Origin: Physcomitrium patens
Taxonomy: Eukaryota > Streptophyta > Bryopsida > Funariales > Funariaceae
DNA length: 64,000 nucleotides
Assembly: GCF_000002425.4 (NCBI RefSeq)
Contig: NC_037258.1
Coordinates: forward strand, 833,719 to 897,718
Direction of reading: 5' to 3'
Numbering within the stretch: position 1 is the stretch's first letter; each line of letters opens with the position of its first letter. A program made the translations under genes and the position numbers. This document shows, piece by piece, positions 38,627 to 48,100 of this stretch. The notes beneath the pieces were generated by a model, which searched no databases, was not told the origin of the DNA, and saw only the letters and a program-made list of their open reading frames with translations.

Positions 38627-39188
38627 TGTCAGGGCCATAATCATGTAAGCTAAAAATTACATATAGAAATAGGTAGAAGTAAGTAAAAGTGGATAAAAGT
38701 AAGTTAATTCTATAATATTTGATATGGAAGCTCCCTAAAAACTTTCTAGATGCTGCTTTGACTTCATAGGTGTCTTTAATTGACTTTTTGGATTAGAAAC
38801 GTGGTCAACAAGTTGGCCATGTGCCACACATGTTATTAGCTTGAAGATCAAGCTAACTATGTGGCCCACACGTAGAAAAACTTGCCTTGTAAGTCAAGGC
38901 ATGTGCCCTACAAAGTCAATACATATTGGAGGTCCTATAGAATGTCGCCACGTAGCCCCTAGTTAGAGAGTATATATAGAGACAAGAGTGAAGGCTTCTT
39001 CACTCTTGTCAACTCCTTTTCTTGCTTCTAGTCTAGTTTCAAGGGTCTTTAGTTTTCTTGTCTTTTGGCAATAGCCATTCCAGTTTCTCTTTCAATATAT
39101 ATACTTGTTTATATATATTTTGTTACCTCTCTTTGACTGAAGGCTCACTTGTCTGAATTGTTTTTTCATCGAATTCTTGTCCTTGACA
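38627..39188 (+). repeat. 5' LTR of the chromovirus (562 bp)
   Basis: It starts TGTCAGGG and ends TTGACA. A TATA box (TATATATA, 38971-38978) is followed at once by a perfect hairpin (38981-39010). Several other short palindromes are present, for example AGCTTGA-AGA-TCAAGCT and GCCTTG-TAAGT-CAAGGC. Confidence 0.95.
38971..39010 (+). promoter_or_regulatory. LTR TATA box and adjoining 13-bp hairpin
   Basis: TATATATA is followed by GACAAGAGTGAAG, the loop GCTT and CTTCACTCTTGTC, which pair perfectly. The expected start of transcription, 25-32 bases after TATA, falls in the hairpin's loop or right arm. The same unit is found in the 3' LTR at 44802-44841. Confidence 0.8.
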
Positions 39189-39400
39189 GATTGATAAGAA
39201 TACACCTACAATATCAGGGCTTTGTCTAATCTTGATTAAGAGTGGATTACCCCTTTTTCTTGATAAGATATAAGCGTATTAGAAGTTGCAGATTACCCTC
39301 TCTTAAACTGATATTGTCCTTAGTAGTTTCTTTGTTCGCAAGTCCTCTCTTCTATTTGTCTTGAGCGATATTAGACATCTTCTCTCTTTTAAGTGTTATC

Positions 39401-40410
39401 ATGGCAGAACTTCTTGAAATGAAGAGTGCAATGGCACAAATGCAAGAGCAAATGAGGGAGTTAATGCTTGCAATGCATCAACTCAATTTACCACCACAAG
39501 GAGCAACAAGATTGACAAGAAGTGAAGATATAGAAATGGTTGGAGCTGCTTCAACATCTGTACCAAACCATGTCCTTTCTCCTATGGTGGAACGCCCTTC
39601 AAATGTTAGAGAACCAAGAATTACCCTACCCGAGAAGTTTGATGGCACCAGATCTAAGTTTCGAGGATTTATCAATCAAGTGCAACTTGTGATTGAACTT
39701 CAACCCCAAAGCTATCCAACTCCAGGATCACAAGTTAGATTCATTGGTACGCTTCTTTCAAGTTCGACACTATCGTGGTTTTCATCTTTTCTTGAACTAC
39801 GAGATCCAATATTGAATAATGTAGAGGCTTTTTTGGCGGAGTTTCGATCCATGTATAGAGAACATGATGCAATTCGTGTTGCAACCAATAAGATCTATAT
39901 TTTACGACAAGGCAATCGATCAATAACGTTATATGCTTCATAATTTTTACAACTTGCAACTGATATCAAGTGGGATGATGCTGCACTTATTAGCCAATTT
40001 TTCTACGGATTACAATATGAGGTAAAAAAAATTAATGCTCAACTTACCTGATCCTCAAACATTAAGTCAAGCAATTGACTTTGCTGTGAAGTGCGACAAT
40101 CGTCTTTTTGAATTTCGATCTGAGAACCGTACAAGTAGACCTCAACGTTACTATAATTCAATGGCAACACCAACACCTCTTCAACACATACATTCGGAAG
40201 TAGAGGATATGCAAATTGATGCAGTACGTTTCAAACCTCTTACTGAGCAAGAAAAGACTCATCGTCGTTAAGAAGGATTATGTTTATATTGTGGAGAACC
40301 AAAGCACACTGCTCAACATTGTCCAAAGAAACGACGCAATGACAAAATGAGGAGTATGGCTGTAAAAGAAGATAATATGTCAGAAAACGAGTTTGTCCAG
40401 CTACAATAGG
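39401..40410 (+). pseudogene. gag: Chromovirus gag (capsid and CCHC nucleocapsid), broken
   Basis: The ATG at 39401 opens a frame with an N-terminal heptad-like Met/Gln/Leu-rich helix (residues 4-30). A capsid domain follows, with LPEKFDGTRSKFRGF, LSSSTLSWFSSF and FLAEFRSMYRE. TAA at 39941 replaces a codon where Gln is expected. A one-base slip in the A-run near 40023-40030 changes frame, and TAA at 40269 precedes the knuckle CLYCGEPKHTAQHC (CX2CX4HX4C, about 40281-40322). A TAG at 40407 ends that frame just before the protease frame. Gag packages element RNA in the cytoplasmic particle. Confidence 0.9.
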
Positions 40411-40414
40411 GACC

Positions 40415-41039
40415 GTGCGGCTGGAACCTTGCACAACTTCTAGTAAAGGTCCTATTCTCTCCTCAGAGCCCTCTCCTTGTTTTACATTAAATGTTATTTT
40501 AGGACCTAAACATTACAAAGTCTCTGCCTTGTTAGATTCAGGAGCCTCAACATGTTTTTTAGATGAAGAATTTACTAAAAGACATAACATATCTTTAGTA
40601 AAGAAAACTAAACCTGTTCATGTAGAAGTCATAGATGGTCGTCCATTGTCTTCTGGAGATATTACTCATGAAACCCTTCCTATAGAAGTAATAATCAATG
40701 GTCATAATAGTTTTGTAGTATTTAATATCATTAGATCTCCCTCTGATCCAGTCATTTTAGGTTTATCGTGGTTAGAAAAATACAACCCTCAAATAGACTG
40801 GATTTTTCAAACTCTCACTTTCTCTAAAAGTATAACTAACAGTATAGTTAAGCAAGTAGAGAGTCATAAGTCCAGTTCAATTAAACCCATATTTATAGGT
40901 GCAAAAGCTTTCTTGCATGCTGCTATGAAAGAATCACCATACATTATTTATGCTACACCCGTTTCTACTGGTGAAAAGACTTGAAGTGGCATTCCAAGCC
41001 AATATCAAGAATTTCAAGATGTATTTGAAAAAAAAATAC
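40415..41039 (+). pseudogene. pol: Chromovirus protease region of pol, broken
   Basis: The frame contains ALLDSGASTCFLDEEF, the aspartic protease active site (DSGA), and VILGLSWLEKYNPQIDW, the conserved second half of Ty3/gypsy proteases. It ends at TGA (40982), where Arg (CGA) would be expected. A frame break follows in the A-run near 41026-41035. The protease would cut the Gag-Pol chain into mature parts. Confidence 0.9.
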
Positions 41040-42520
41040 GGATACACTCCCGAAACATCGTCCCTATGATTGCTCAATTGACCTTCAAGAAGGTGCACAA
41101 CCGCCATTCGGACCAATCTATAGTTTATCACAAAATGAGTTGGCTGAACTCAAGGAGTATATTGAAGAAAATCTAGCCAAGAATTTCATATGCCATTCTA
41201 AATCTCCGGCAGGAGCTCCAATTCTATTTGTGAAGAAAAAAGATGGATCGATGCGGATGTGTGTTGATTATCGAGGACTCAATAAGATTACCATCAAAAA
41301 CAGGTATCCATTACCTTTAATATCCGGACTTCTTGATGAGCTGAATCAAGCTAAGATCTATACAAAAATAGATCTTCGGGAAGCATACAATCTAATACGC
41401 ATCAAAGAAAGAGATGAATGGAAGACTACGTTTCGAACTAGGTATGGATATTTTGAATACAATGTCATGCTTTTTGGACTTACAAATGCACCAGCAGCTT
41501 TTCAACATCTAATGAATGATGTTTTTTGAGAGTTTTTGGATGATTTTGTGGTATGTTATCTAGACGACATCTTGATCTATTCTAAGAATCCAAAAGAACA
41601 TGAACTTCATGTTCGTCATGTGTTACAAAAATTAAGAGATGCAGGACTCTATGCCAAGATAAAAAAGTGTGTATTCCACACTACTCAAGTCGATTTCTTA
41701 GGTTACATCATTTCAAATGATGGACTTATGATGGATCCTAAGAAAGTTCAAACTATTATAGACTGGAAGATCCCAAAAACGATAAGAAATGTCCAATGTT
41801 TTTTGGGATTTGCCAACTACTATCGGATCTTCATCAAAGACTTCTCTCGAGTTGTAGCTCCACTTACATGTTTGACTTGTAAAGACAAATTCCAATGGAA
41901 TCAAGAAGCAAAAGTTACTTTTGAATCTTTGAAGACAGTGTTTGTTTCTGCACCAATCTTGTATTGTGTTGATTTTTCCAAAGCATTCTTTATGGAAACA
42001 GATGCATCGAACTTTGCTCTGGGTGCGGTTTTATCACAAATGGGAACAGATGACAAACTTCATCCAGTAGCCTTTCATTCAAGAAAATTCTCAGCAACAG
42101 AAATCAATTATGAGATCCATGACAAAGAACTTCTTGCAATTGTGGATTCTTTTCAAGAATGGCGTCATTATCTAGAAGGCGCTTCTAGTCCAGTCACCGT
42201 GTATACGGATCACAAGAACCTCGAATATTTTATGTCGGCACACGTATTAAATCGTCGCCAAGCTCGTTGGAGCATGTCTTTATCAAGATTTGAATTCATT
42301 ATCACTTATCGGCCAAGAAAACAACAAGGTTTATCCGATGCCTTGTCTAGACGTTCTTATCTTGCACCAAAAGAAGGAGATGCAGCTTTTGAGCAACAAA
42401 GAACGATTCTCTTGAATCAGGAACAATTTCATCTCCGAGTAATAAAATCAACATTGACTGTTGATTTAACTTTCCTTAAGGAAGTCCAATTGTATGTCTT
42501 CAGACCCTCTTGTTCATGAT
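41040..42520 (+). pseudogene. pol: Chromovirus reverse transcriptase and RNase H, broken
   Basis: In order the frame shows [49 protein letters not shown], the catalytic CYLDDILIYS, FLGFANYYR, and the RNase H blocks TDASNFALGAVLSQ, HDKELLAIV and YTDHKNLEYF. One TGA (41527-41529) sits where CGA is expected. All catalytic Asp residues remain. The frame is lost near 42500 before integrase. The enzyme copies element RNA to DNA in the particle. Confidence 0.95.
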
Positions 42521-42559
42521 ATCAAGAACAATTCTTTTAAATCTCATGATCCATCTAAA

Positions 42560-43730
42560 TTTTAATTCAAGAACAACCTACTCTATTTCGAAGGATGCCT
42601 ATTTGTTCCAGAAGGAGAAGCACATTTACGTGTTCTTCAAGCTCGTCACGACTTCCCAGCAGCAGGACATTTCGGATATAATAAGACTTTGGAGCTGATA
42701 TCTAGGGATTTTTGGTGGCCTCAAATGTGGAAGGAAGTTAAAGATTTTGTACAATCATGTGATGTTTGCTCAAGATCGAAAACTCCTCGTCATCGACCTT
42801 TTGGACTTCTTCAGCCATTACCCATTCCAGAACAACCATGGTCTTCTGTTTCTATGGACTTCATCACGGATCTTCCAATCTCAGGTTCTTATGACTCTAT
42901 ATTCGTGATAGTAGATCGTTTTACCAAGATGGCATATTTTGTACCATGTACAAAATCTATCACAGGTGAAGAAACAGCTAAGCTCTTTCTTGACAATATC
43001 TATCGCTATCATGGATTACCCAAGGATATTATATCAGATAGGAAAACTCAATTTGTATCAAGATTTTGGCGGACTCTTTTCAAGATTCTTAAAGTGGATA
43101 TAAAACTATCTTTGGCATTCCATCCTCAAACTGATGGATAAACGGAGTGTGTTAATCAAGTTTTGGAGAAATATTTAAGATGTACCATTAATTACCAATA
43201 AGATGATTGGACAACTCTTTTGTCATTGGCAGAGTTTGCTTACAATAACACGATACACTCTTCTACAAAACAAACACCTTTCTTTGCTAATTATGGTTAT
43301 CATCCACGACTTGATATTTTTGACTTTTCAAAAGTTGATAATCTTGTTGCGAAAGATATGAAAATTCATTTATCAGAGCTACATGCAACGATGAAGGCGT
43401 AGTTAAAAGAGGCTGAAGAACAACAAAAGGCCAATACGGATGTCTATCGAAAGGAACAACCATCATTCATCTTGGGTGATAAGGTATGGCTACTTCGTCG
43501 TAATATCAAGACCACTCGTCCTTGTGACAAGTTGGACTATCGAAGGCTGGGACCATTTTCTATTTCTGCACAAATCAATCTAGTTGCATATCGTTTACAT
43601 CTACCGGAGTCAATGAAAATCCATCTAGTATTTCACGTGTCTCTTCTTGAACCATACAAGACAGTGGACATACCAAGAAGACGACAAGCTCCACCTCCTC
43701 CTATAGAAGTGGACAATAATGAATAGTTTG
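42560..43730 (+). pseudogene. pol: Chromovirus integrase, broken
   Basis: The HHCC zinc domain (ARHDFPAAGHFGYNKT, then QSCDVCSRSK) is followed by the DDE core starting MDFITDLP. This core includes FVIVDRFTKMAYF, DRKTQFVSRFW and the end AFHPQTDG. Stops at 43139 (TAA), 43199 (TAA), 43402 (TAG) and 43724 (TAG) stand where Gln is expected. The C-terminal module has KVWLLRRNIKTTRPCDKLDY and VFHVSLLEPY, as usual for Ty3 integrases. Confidence 0.93.
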
Positions 43731-43900
43731 AAGTAGAAGAAGTCTTAGATTCAAGGCGACGCCGAAATAAATTAGAATATCTTATCCATTGGCGCGGATA
43801 TGGTATTAGTGAACGCACATGGGAGCCAATAAAGAATCTTGCAAATGCAGCAAAGGTAGTGGAGGCTTTTCATCGACGACATCTATCAAAATCAAGATGA
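43727..43900 (+). pseudogene. Chromodomain at the integrase C-terminus
   Basis: The frame reads [20 protein letters not shown], then [14 protein letters not shown], then AFHRRH, and ends at TGA. It has the chromodomain pattern VE-x-(I/V)L, YL(I/V)-x-W-x-G and TWEP. The first aromatic cage position is Phe or Val rather than Tyr, while the Trp of IHWRGY and the Trp of TWEP are kept. Such domains steer integration to marked chromatin. The domain follows a TAG at 43724 in the same frame. Confidence 0.93.
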
Positions 43901-43993
43901 AAATCTTCTTTAAAAAAAAACAACATCTACGCAAGATAACATTCTATTTTCAATTCTTGTTCGTAGCTTCGTTGTAGTAGTGGCGCTTAGGAG

Positions 43994-44416
43994 ATGGAGA
44001 ACCAACAACCAGCGGATTCAACTCAAGAGCCTTCATTTGCTGACCTGCTGGATGAGACATTACGATTGTCACAACCTTCAAGACGACTCAATTGAGATGA
44101 AGTTCCTCAAGAACGACATATTCTTCTTCGAATAGATGGTGAGATACAACACGTTTGGTATCACGATTTGGGAAGGGACTCCCGATGTTTGGTGATTTTG
44201 CTAGAAGTAGGAACAACTCTTGATGGTGTTCCAAATATTCTATTTGAAGGAAGTTATGAAGGCCTCAACAATGATCAAATAACTGGGTGGTCTTCCCGCC
44301 CTGGTATGGGACACTACCGATGGTTGAGAGGCCCTATCAATCATCTTCGAAGAGAACAGAGATCAGAGTATGTAGCGAATACAATTCGTTGCATTATAGA
44401 TTTCCTCAACATATGA
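43994..44416 (+). pseudogene. Third chromovirus ORF of unknown function (about 140 codons, one nonsense)
   Basis: The ATG at 43994 lies 94 bases after the chromodomain stop. The frame runs to TGA at 44414-44416, broken once by TGA at 44093-44095 where CGA would be expected. The product begins MENQQPADSTQEPSFADLLD. It is mixed alpha/beta in look, with RIDGEIQHVWYHDLGRDSR, LLEVGTTLDGVPNILFEGSY and a basic end HLRREQRSEYVANTIRC. I recognise no family. No signal peptide or membrane segment is visible. The older copy at 1-292 keeps the same ORF, so it belongs to the element. It ends 41 bases before the polypurine tract and 3' LTR. Confidence 0.75.
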
Positions 44417-44443
44417 TGACCGCTCTTCATGGAACTCGTACCT

Positions 44444-44457
44444 AGAAGGGGGGGTAA
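44444..44457 (+). promoter_or_regulatory. Polypurine tract of the chromovirus
   Basis: AGAAGGGGGGGTAA lies directly before the 3' LTR start (TGCCACGG), where plus-strand DNA synthesis would be primed. Confidence 0.85.
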
Positions 44458-45019
44458 TGCCACGGCCATAATCATGTAAGCTAATAATTACATATAGAAA
44501 TAGGTAGAAGTAAGTAAAAGTGGGTAAAAGTAAGTTAATTCTATAATATTTAATATGGAAGCTCCCTAGAAACTTCCTAGATGCTGCTTTGACTTCATAG
44601 GTGTCTTTAATTGACTTTTTGGATTAGAAACGTGGTCAACAAGTTGGCCATGTGCCACACATGTTGTTAGCTTGAAGATCAAGCTAACTATGTGGTCCAC
44701 ACGTAGAAAAACTTGCCTTGTAAGTCAAGGCATGTGCCCTACAAAGTCAATACATATTGGAGGTCCTATAGAATGTCGCCATGTAGCCCCTAGTTAGAGA
44801 GTATATATAGAGACAAGAGTGAAGGCTTCTTCACTCTTGTCAACTCCTTTTCTTGCTTCTAGTCTAGTTTCAAGGGTCTTTAGTTTTCTTGTCTTTTGGC
44901 AATAGCCATTCCAGTTTCTCTTTCAATATATATACTTGTTTATATATATTTTGTTACCTCTCTTTGAGTGAAGGCTCACTTGTCTGAATTGTTTTTTCAT
45001 CGAGTTCTTGTCCTTGATA
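44458..45019 (+). repeat. 3' LTR of the chromovirus (562 bp)
   Basis: It has the same length as the 5' LTR. It starts TGCCACGG and ends TTGATA; the terminal CA became TA by C-to-T. Confidence 0.95.
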
Positions 45020-45080
45020 CAAGGTCATTTCTTTAAGCATAGAAATGATAATCTTTTGAATGCATAAGGTATAAAGTTTT

Positions 45081-45119
<39 letters not shown>

Positions 45120-45786
45120 TTATCATTATATCTTATAAATAGTATAAGATACAACATTGAATTTTCTTTTCAACACTTTTTTCAATACATGGCACATCCA
45201 TGTATTTTACATTGGCAAGAATCAAGCAAATATTTTATTACTTGCAAAGAACAAAAGATTTGACATTGCAATATAGAAGCAAAGAATCAAGTTTGCAACT
45301 TGTAGGCTATAGTGATGCAAATGGAGGAGGTTTTGTAGAGACATAATATTTAATGGGTGGTTATACATTTATATTGAACGGTGTAATTATCTTTTAGTCA
45401 AGCAAGAAATAAATTATTAGTTTTGATTTTATAAAGAAAGACAAAGTATGCAACTTTGGCCACAACCACAAAAGAGACTTTGTAGCTTCAAAAAGTAATT
45501 AGAAATTACAAAATTTTCAAGCCAAAAGAGATCTTTATTTTGATCATATCAAGAATGCCATTTCTATTGCTAAGAATCCAATATACTGTAGTTATACAAT
45601 GCATTTAAATACAAAACATAATTTTATTAAATAATGTATAAAAAAATGATAGATTAGATTGGAATATTGTTCCAAAAAATAGATGGTGGTAGATATCTTC
45701 ATAAAACCTCTTCTTAAGAATAAGTTTCTAATTTAAAAAGATATGCTAAATCTTGTTTGAATCGAGAACTAATTCTAAAAGAAGAG

Positions 45787-45923
45787 TGTTGTATAGTATA
45801 ATATGGTTTGTACTATAAGCTAGGACTTGTCCAACATATAACAAAAATTCCATAAAGTGCCACTTTTTCATTTTTTTTGGTGCATTTTTGTTTGCAACAT
45901 AAATGAATGTATTTGTTTTGTAA
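45787..45923 (+). repeat. 3' LTR of the copia element
   Basis: It starts TGTTGTATAG after the purine-rich AAAAGAAGAG. It is clearly more diverged from its partner than the chromovirus LTRs are from each other. It runs into a (TA)n tract (45923-45948). Confidence 0.75.
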
Positions 45924-45948
45924 TATATATATATATATATATATATAT

Positions 45949-46352
45949 CCAAATATATTTCAGAAAAAAAAATATATCAAAAAGGTATAAATTTTTTTTT
46001 GAAAAATTATTAAAAGTATTGATCCTAACAATTGACAATCAAGTGATTTTTTTTCAGATATTTTACAATGTTAAAATAAATAAATAAATAAATAAATAAA
46101 TACTAATAGCATAAACAACTAGATGTTCAAATCAACACCTTTGTCTCCACCTCCGTCCAAAAGGAGCAACCTTTGGTGCTAGCTCATTATCCGCAATCAT
46201 ATCAGTAAAGGAATATTTCAGTCGTGCTAAATGTACAAGTCAATGCTTTGTACTTTACGATGTGTGTGCATTCGAAACTCACTAGAAACCAGGTTGAGTT
46301 GTTGTGTATATATATTTATATATTTATTTATTTATTTATTTATTTATTTCAG
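45949..46352. repeat. Flank with (AAAT)n and (TTTA)n tracts
   Basis: (AAAT)n lies at about 46078-46101 and (TTTA)n at about 46316-46348. No gene is seen in the first part. Confidence 0.7.
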
Positions 46353-46453
46353 AAACAAAAGGTCCTCATGTGGACAACGCTCCAGAGGGGACAAGTTCAA
46401 ATGCTGAAGACGAAACAAACGAGACAAAGCCACCACTGAATGTTTCAGCTTAG
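46353..46453 (+). pseudogene. Possible orphan terminal exon
   Basis: After a pyrimidine-rich (TTTA)n-CAG acceptor, one frame reads TKGPHVDNAPEGTSSN, then AEDETNETKPPLNVSA, then TAG. It is acidic, polar and coding-like. No matching upstream exon was found; retrotransposon insertions lie directly upstream. It could be a chance frame or the stranded end of a gene. Confidence 0.3.
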
Positions 46454-46642
46454 ATAGTAATTAGCTATACAACTGTACCTTTCAACATGAAGCTCCATTA
46501 CTGATTTGCATGGGAGAACCATTGTAAATGAAGCGTGTATCTGGTAGTCACAAATCCCATGCTCAGCATCGCAGGTCCTTCGACACCACACATTTTGTTT
46601 AGTCCCATCACACAGCAGATGTACGATGGGACTAAAGTTTTT

Positions 46643-47017
46643 CTATCGTCGGAGCATCACCCACGGCCGCTTAATCCAGGCGAACCATGAGGTAGGTTGA
46701 ACTGCACGAGCAGGTGGTCCTCGCTCCGGATTATCCAGGCTCCCCCTCTCCACTTGGTGCAGACAAAGCTTCCCGTAAGTACTCTCGTTGATGGTGATGC
46801 GCTCGTTGTCACACAACTCGTCTGAAGTGACGATGAGCTGCTCGGTTCCGGATCCCCCATGACTTCCCTGCAACACAAACTCGCAGTATGTCTCATTGGC
46901 GTTCACTAGCATGCTATAATGACCATCCCTCTGGATTGTGGCTATCTCAGTGTCAGAGTTGTGGCTCCTCAGCTTCAGCACGTCCTTGGTCTTGTTGATG
47001 ATCAGGGTCGTAGACAT
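46643..47017 (-). CDS. Small unidentified protein, paralogue A (124 aa)
   Basis: A single exon starts MSTTLIINKTKDVLKLR. The core shows alternating hydrophobic residues as in a small beta-sandwich, with DGHYSMLVNANETYCEFVL and then the signature LIVTSDELCDNERITINE. A short basic tail ends FAWIKRPWVMLRR. Residues 3-80 align with the gene at 52852-53307; they share N-x-T-K-x-L, the Y-x-E-(Y/F) strand, LIVTSD, CDN and RITI. There is no signal peptide or membrane helix, so it is probably soluble and intracellular. The pattern resembles a family of small plant proteins of unknown function (possibly the DUF7748 group; this is from memory and unsure). Confidence 0.7.
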   Translation of the reverse strand: MSTTLIINKTKDVLKLRSHNSDTEIATIQRDGHYSMLVNANETYCEFVLQGSHGGSGTEQLIVTSDELCDNERITINESTYGKLCLHQVERGSLDNPERGPPARAVQPTSWFAWIKRPWVMLRR

Positions 47018-47569
47018 GGTGAAAGCAGAGGGTGTAAAAACCGGGTTCTCGCTATTGGTGCTGAAGAAACCTCCTCAAATTCGATATTCTAGGTCTCAAA
47101 TCAGGGATCTGCAACTCAAGCTTCATCAAGCGACTATATATATATATATATATATATATGATTACATATGTTTATATTTATATTTATTGCACGCGATGAA
47201 CTCAGTCGGGAACCGACTAACAATTGGAAAATTGACAAAAAGATAAAAAGACCTCTTCTCCACAAACAAGCATAGAAACACACACACAACAGAAGTGTGT
47301 GAGCGCTCCCATGATCGTCCTGTTCAGAACTTCGTACTTTTCGTCGACGTCGTGGCGTCCTTCAGTAGGAGAGCTGCCTGCAGACGCTACCGATTGAACC
47401 ACTTGAACCCACAGCACACATTCAACCATGGATAGGAGTCTTTCCACCACTATCATTTGTCTGCCACTACCTTAGCATGACAGATTTCAACATCAGCGAA
47501 GAATCCGCCATTCCAGGAAAATCTCGATATTAAATCCCCTTTGGTGACAAGCAGTCGGCAACTGAACGG

Positions 47570-47603
<34 letters not shown>

Positions 47604-48100
47604 TACTTCACCCAGTGTGTGTCAATTCACACTTCTCGCTCATAATCCTCGGTCTTGTCTCATGTAACCTTCGAAGCTTTTTCTGCACTAATTAATTCAG
47701 TCACTTATAGATGGACACTAATGCATTCTTTTCGTGTCCACGTCCACTTCTCTTTGATTCTGCAGTTCAACAACTCACACCCCTTTTCTGCAGTTTCTTG
47801 TTGGAATTGTAGAAAACATACAGTGCTGATGCGAATGCATGGTGTCATGGTTAGTCATTGTAGTTTCATAGTAATTAAGACTATGGGGATTTGATTATGA
47901 GCAGTAAACTTGTTGTCTATACTGAGATTTCATTGAGTTGTATTGATGCCTTCCCCGTTACTCTGAGAAATAAAATAATTGTTCTCTGATAATCACTTTG
48001 AAAGTTATTCATATTCCTGCATAGAATAGACATACATTCACAATCTTCAGATAAAATTCCTTTTACCGTTTACACCACATGAATTCAATGAGAAGAAACC
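47018..48100. other. Upstream region of paralogue A; no confident gene
   Basis: It contains (TA)n tracts at 47134-47159 and 47572-47601. A 79-codon minus frame (47217-47456) has coding-like composition but no recognised domain. Confidence 0.4.

Larger units (their letters stand above)
38627..45019 (+). mobile_element. Ty3/gypsy chromovirus, full length with LTRs and 5-bp target duplication
   Basis: Two 562-bp LTRs (38627-39188 and 44458-45019) flank gag, protease, reverse transcriptase, RNase H, integrase, a chromodomain and an extra ORF. CAAGG is duplicated on each side (38622-38626 and 45020-45024). The LTRs differ at only about a dozen sites by eye, mostly transitions, so the insertion is fairly young. 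It lies inside the RT/RNase H part of an old copia element. Coding parts carry several nonsense codons and about three frame breaks, so it cannot act alone. The chromodomain after integrase assigns it to the chromoviruses, which target particular chromatin. Confidence 0.95.
35622..45923 (+). mobile_element. Decayed Ty1/copia retrotransposon, split by a nested chromovirus
   Basis: Short LTRs (35622-35759 and 45787-about 45923) share TATGGTTTGT, TTAGGACTTGT or TAGGACTTGT, and GGTGCATTT(A/T)TGTTTGCAACAT. Between them, plus-strand relics follow copia order: gag (about 36060-36700), a GAG-pre-integrase and integrase area (about 37320-38120), RT (about 38330-38620), then after the nested insertion the RNase H region (about 45025-45600). 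The RT active site reads Y-I-N-N instead of YVDD; both Asp codons became Asn by G-to-A. The block MKDIGEPSYFFCIDF near 38458 is the typical copia RT block following the active site. It is full of stops and inactive. TATAT on both sides is compatible with insertion into a (TA)n tract. Confidence 0.8.
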
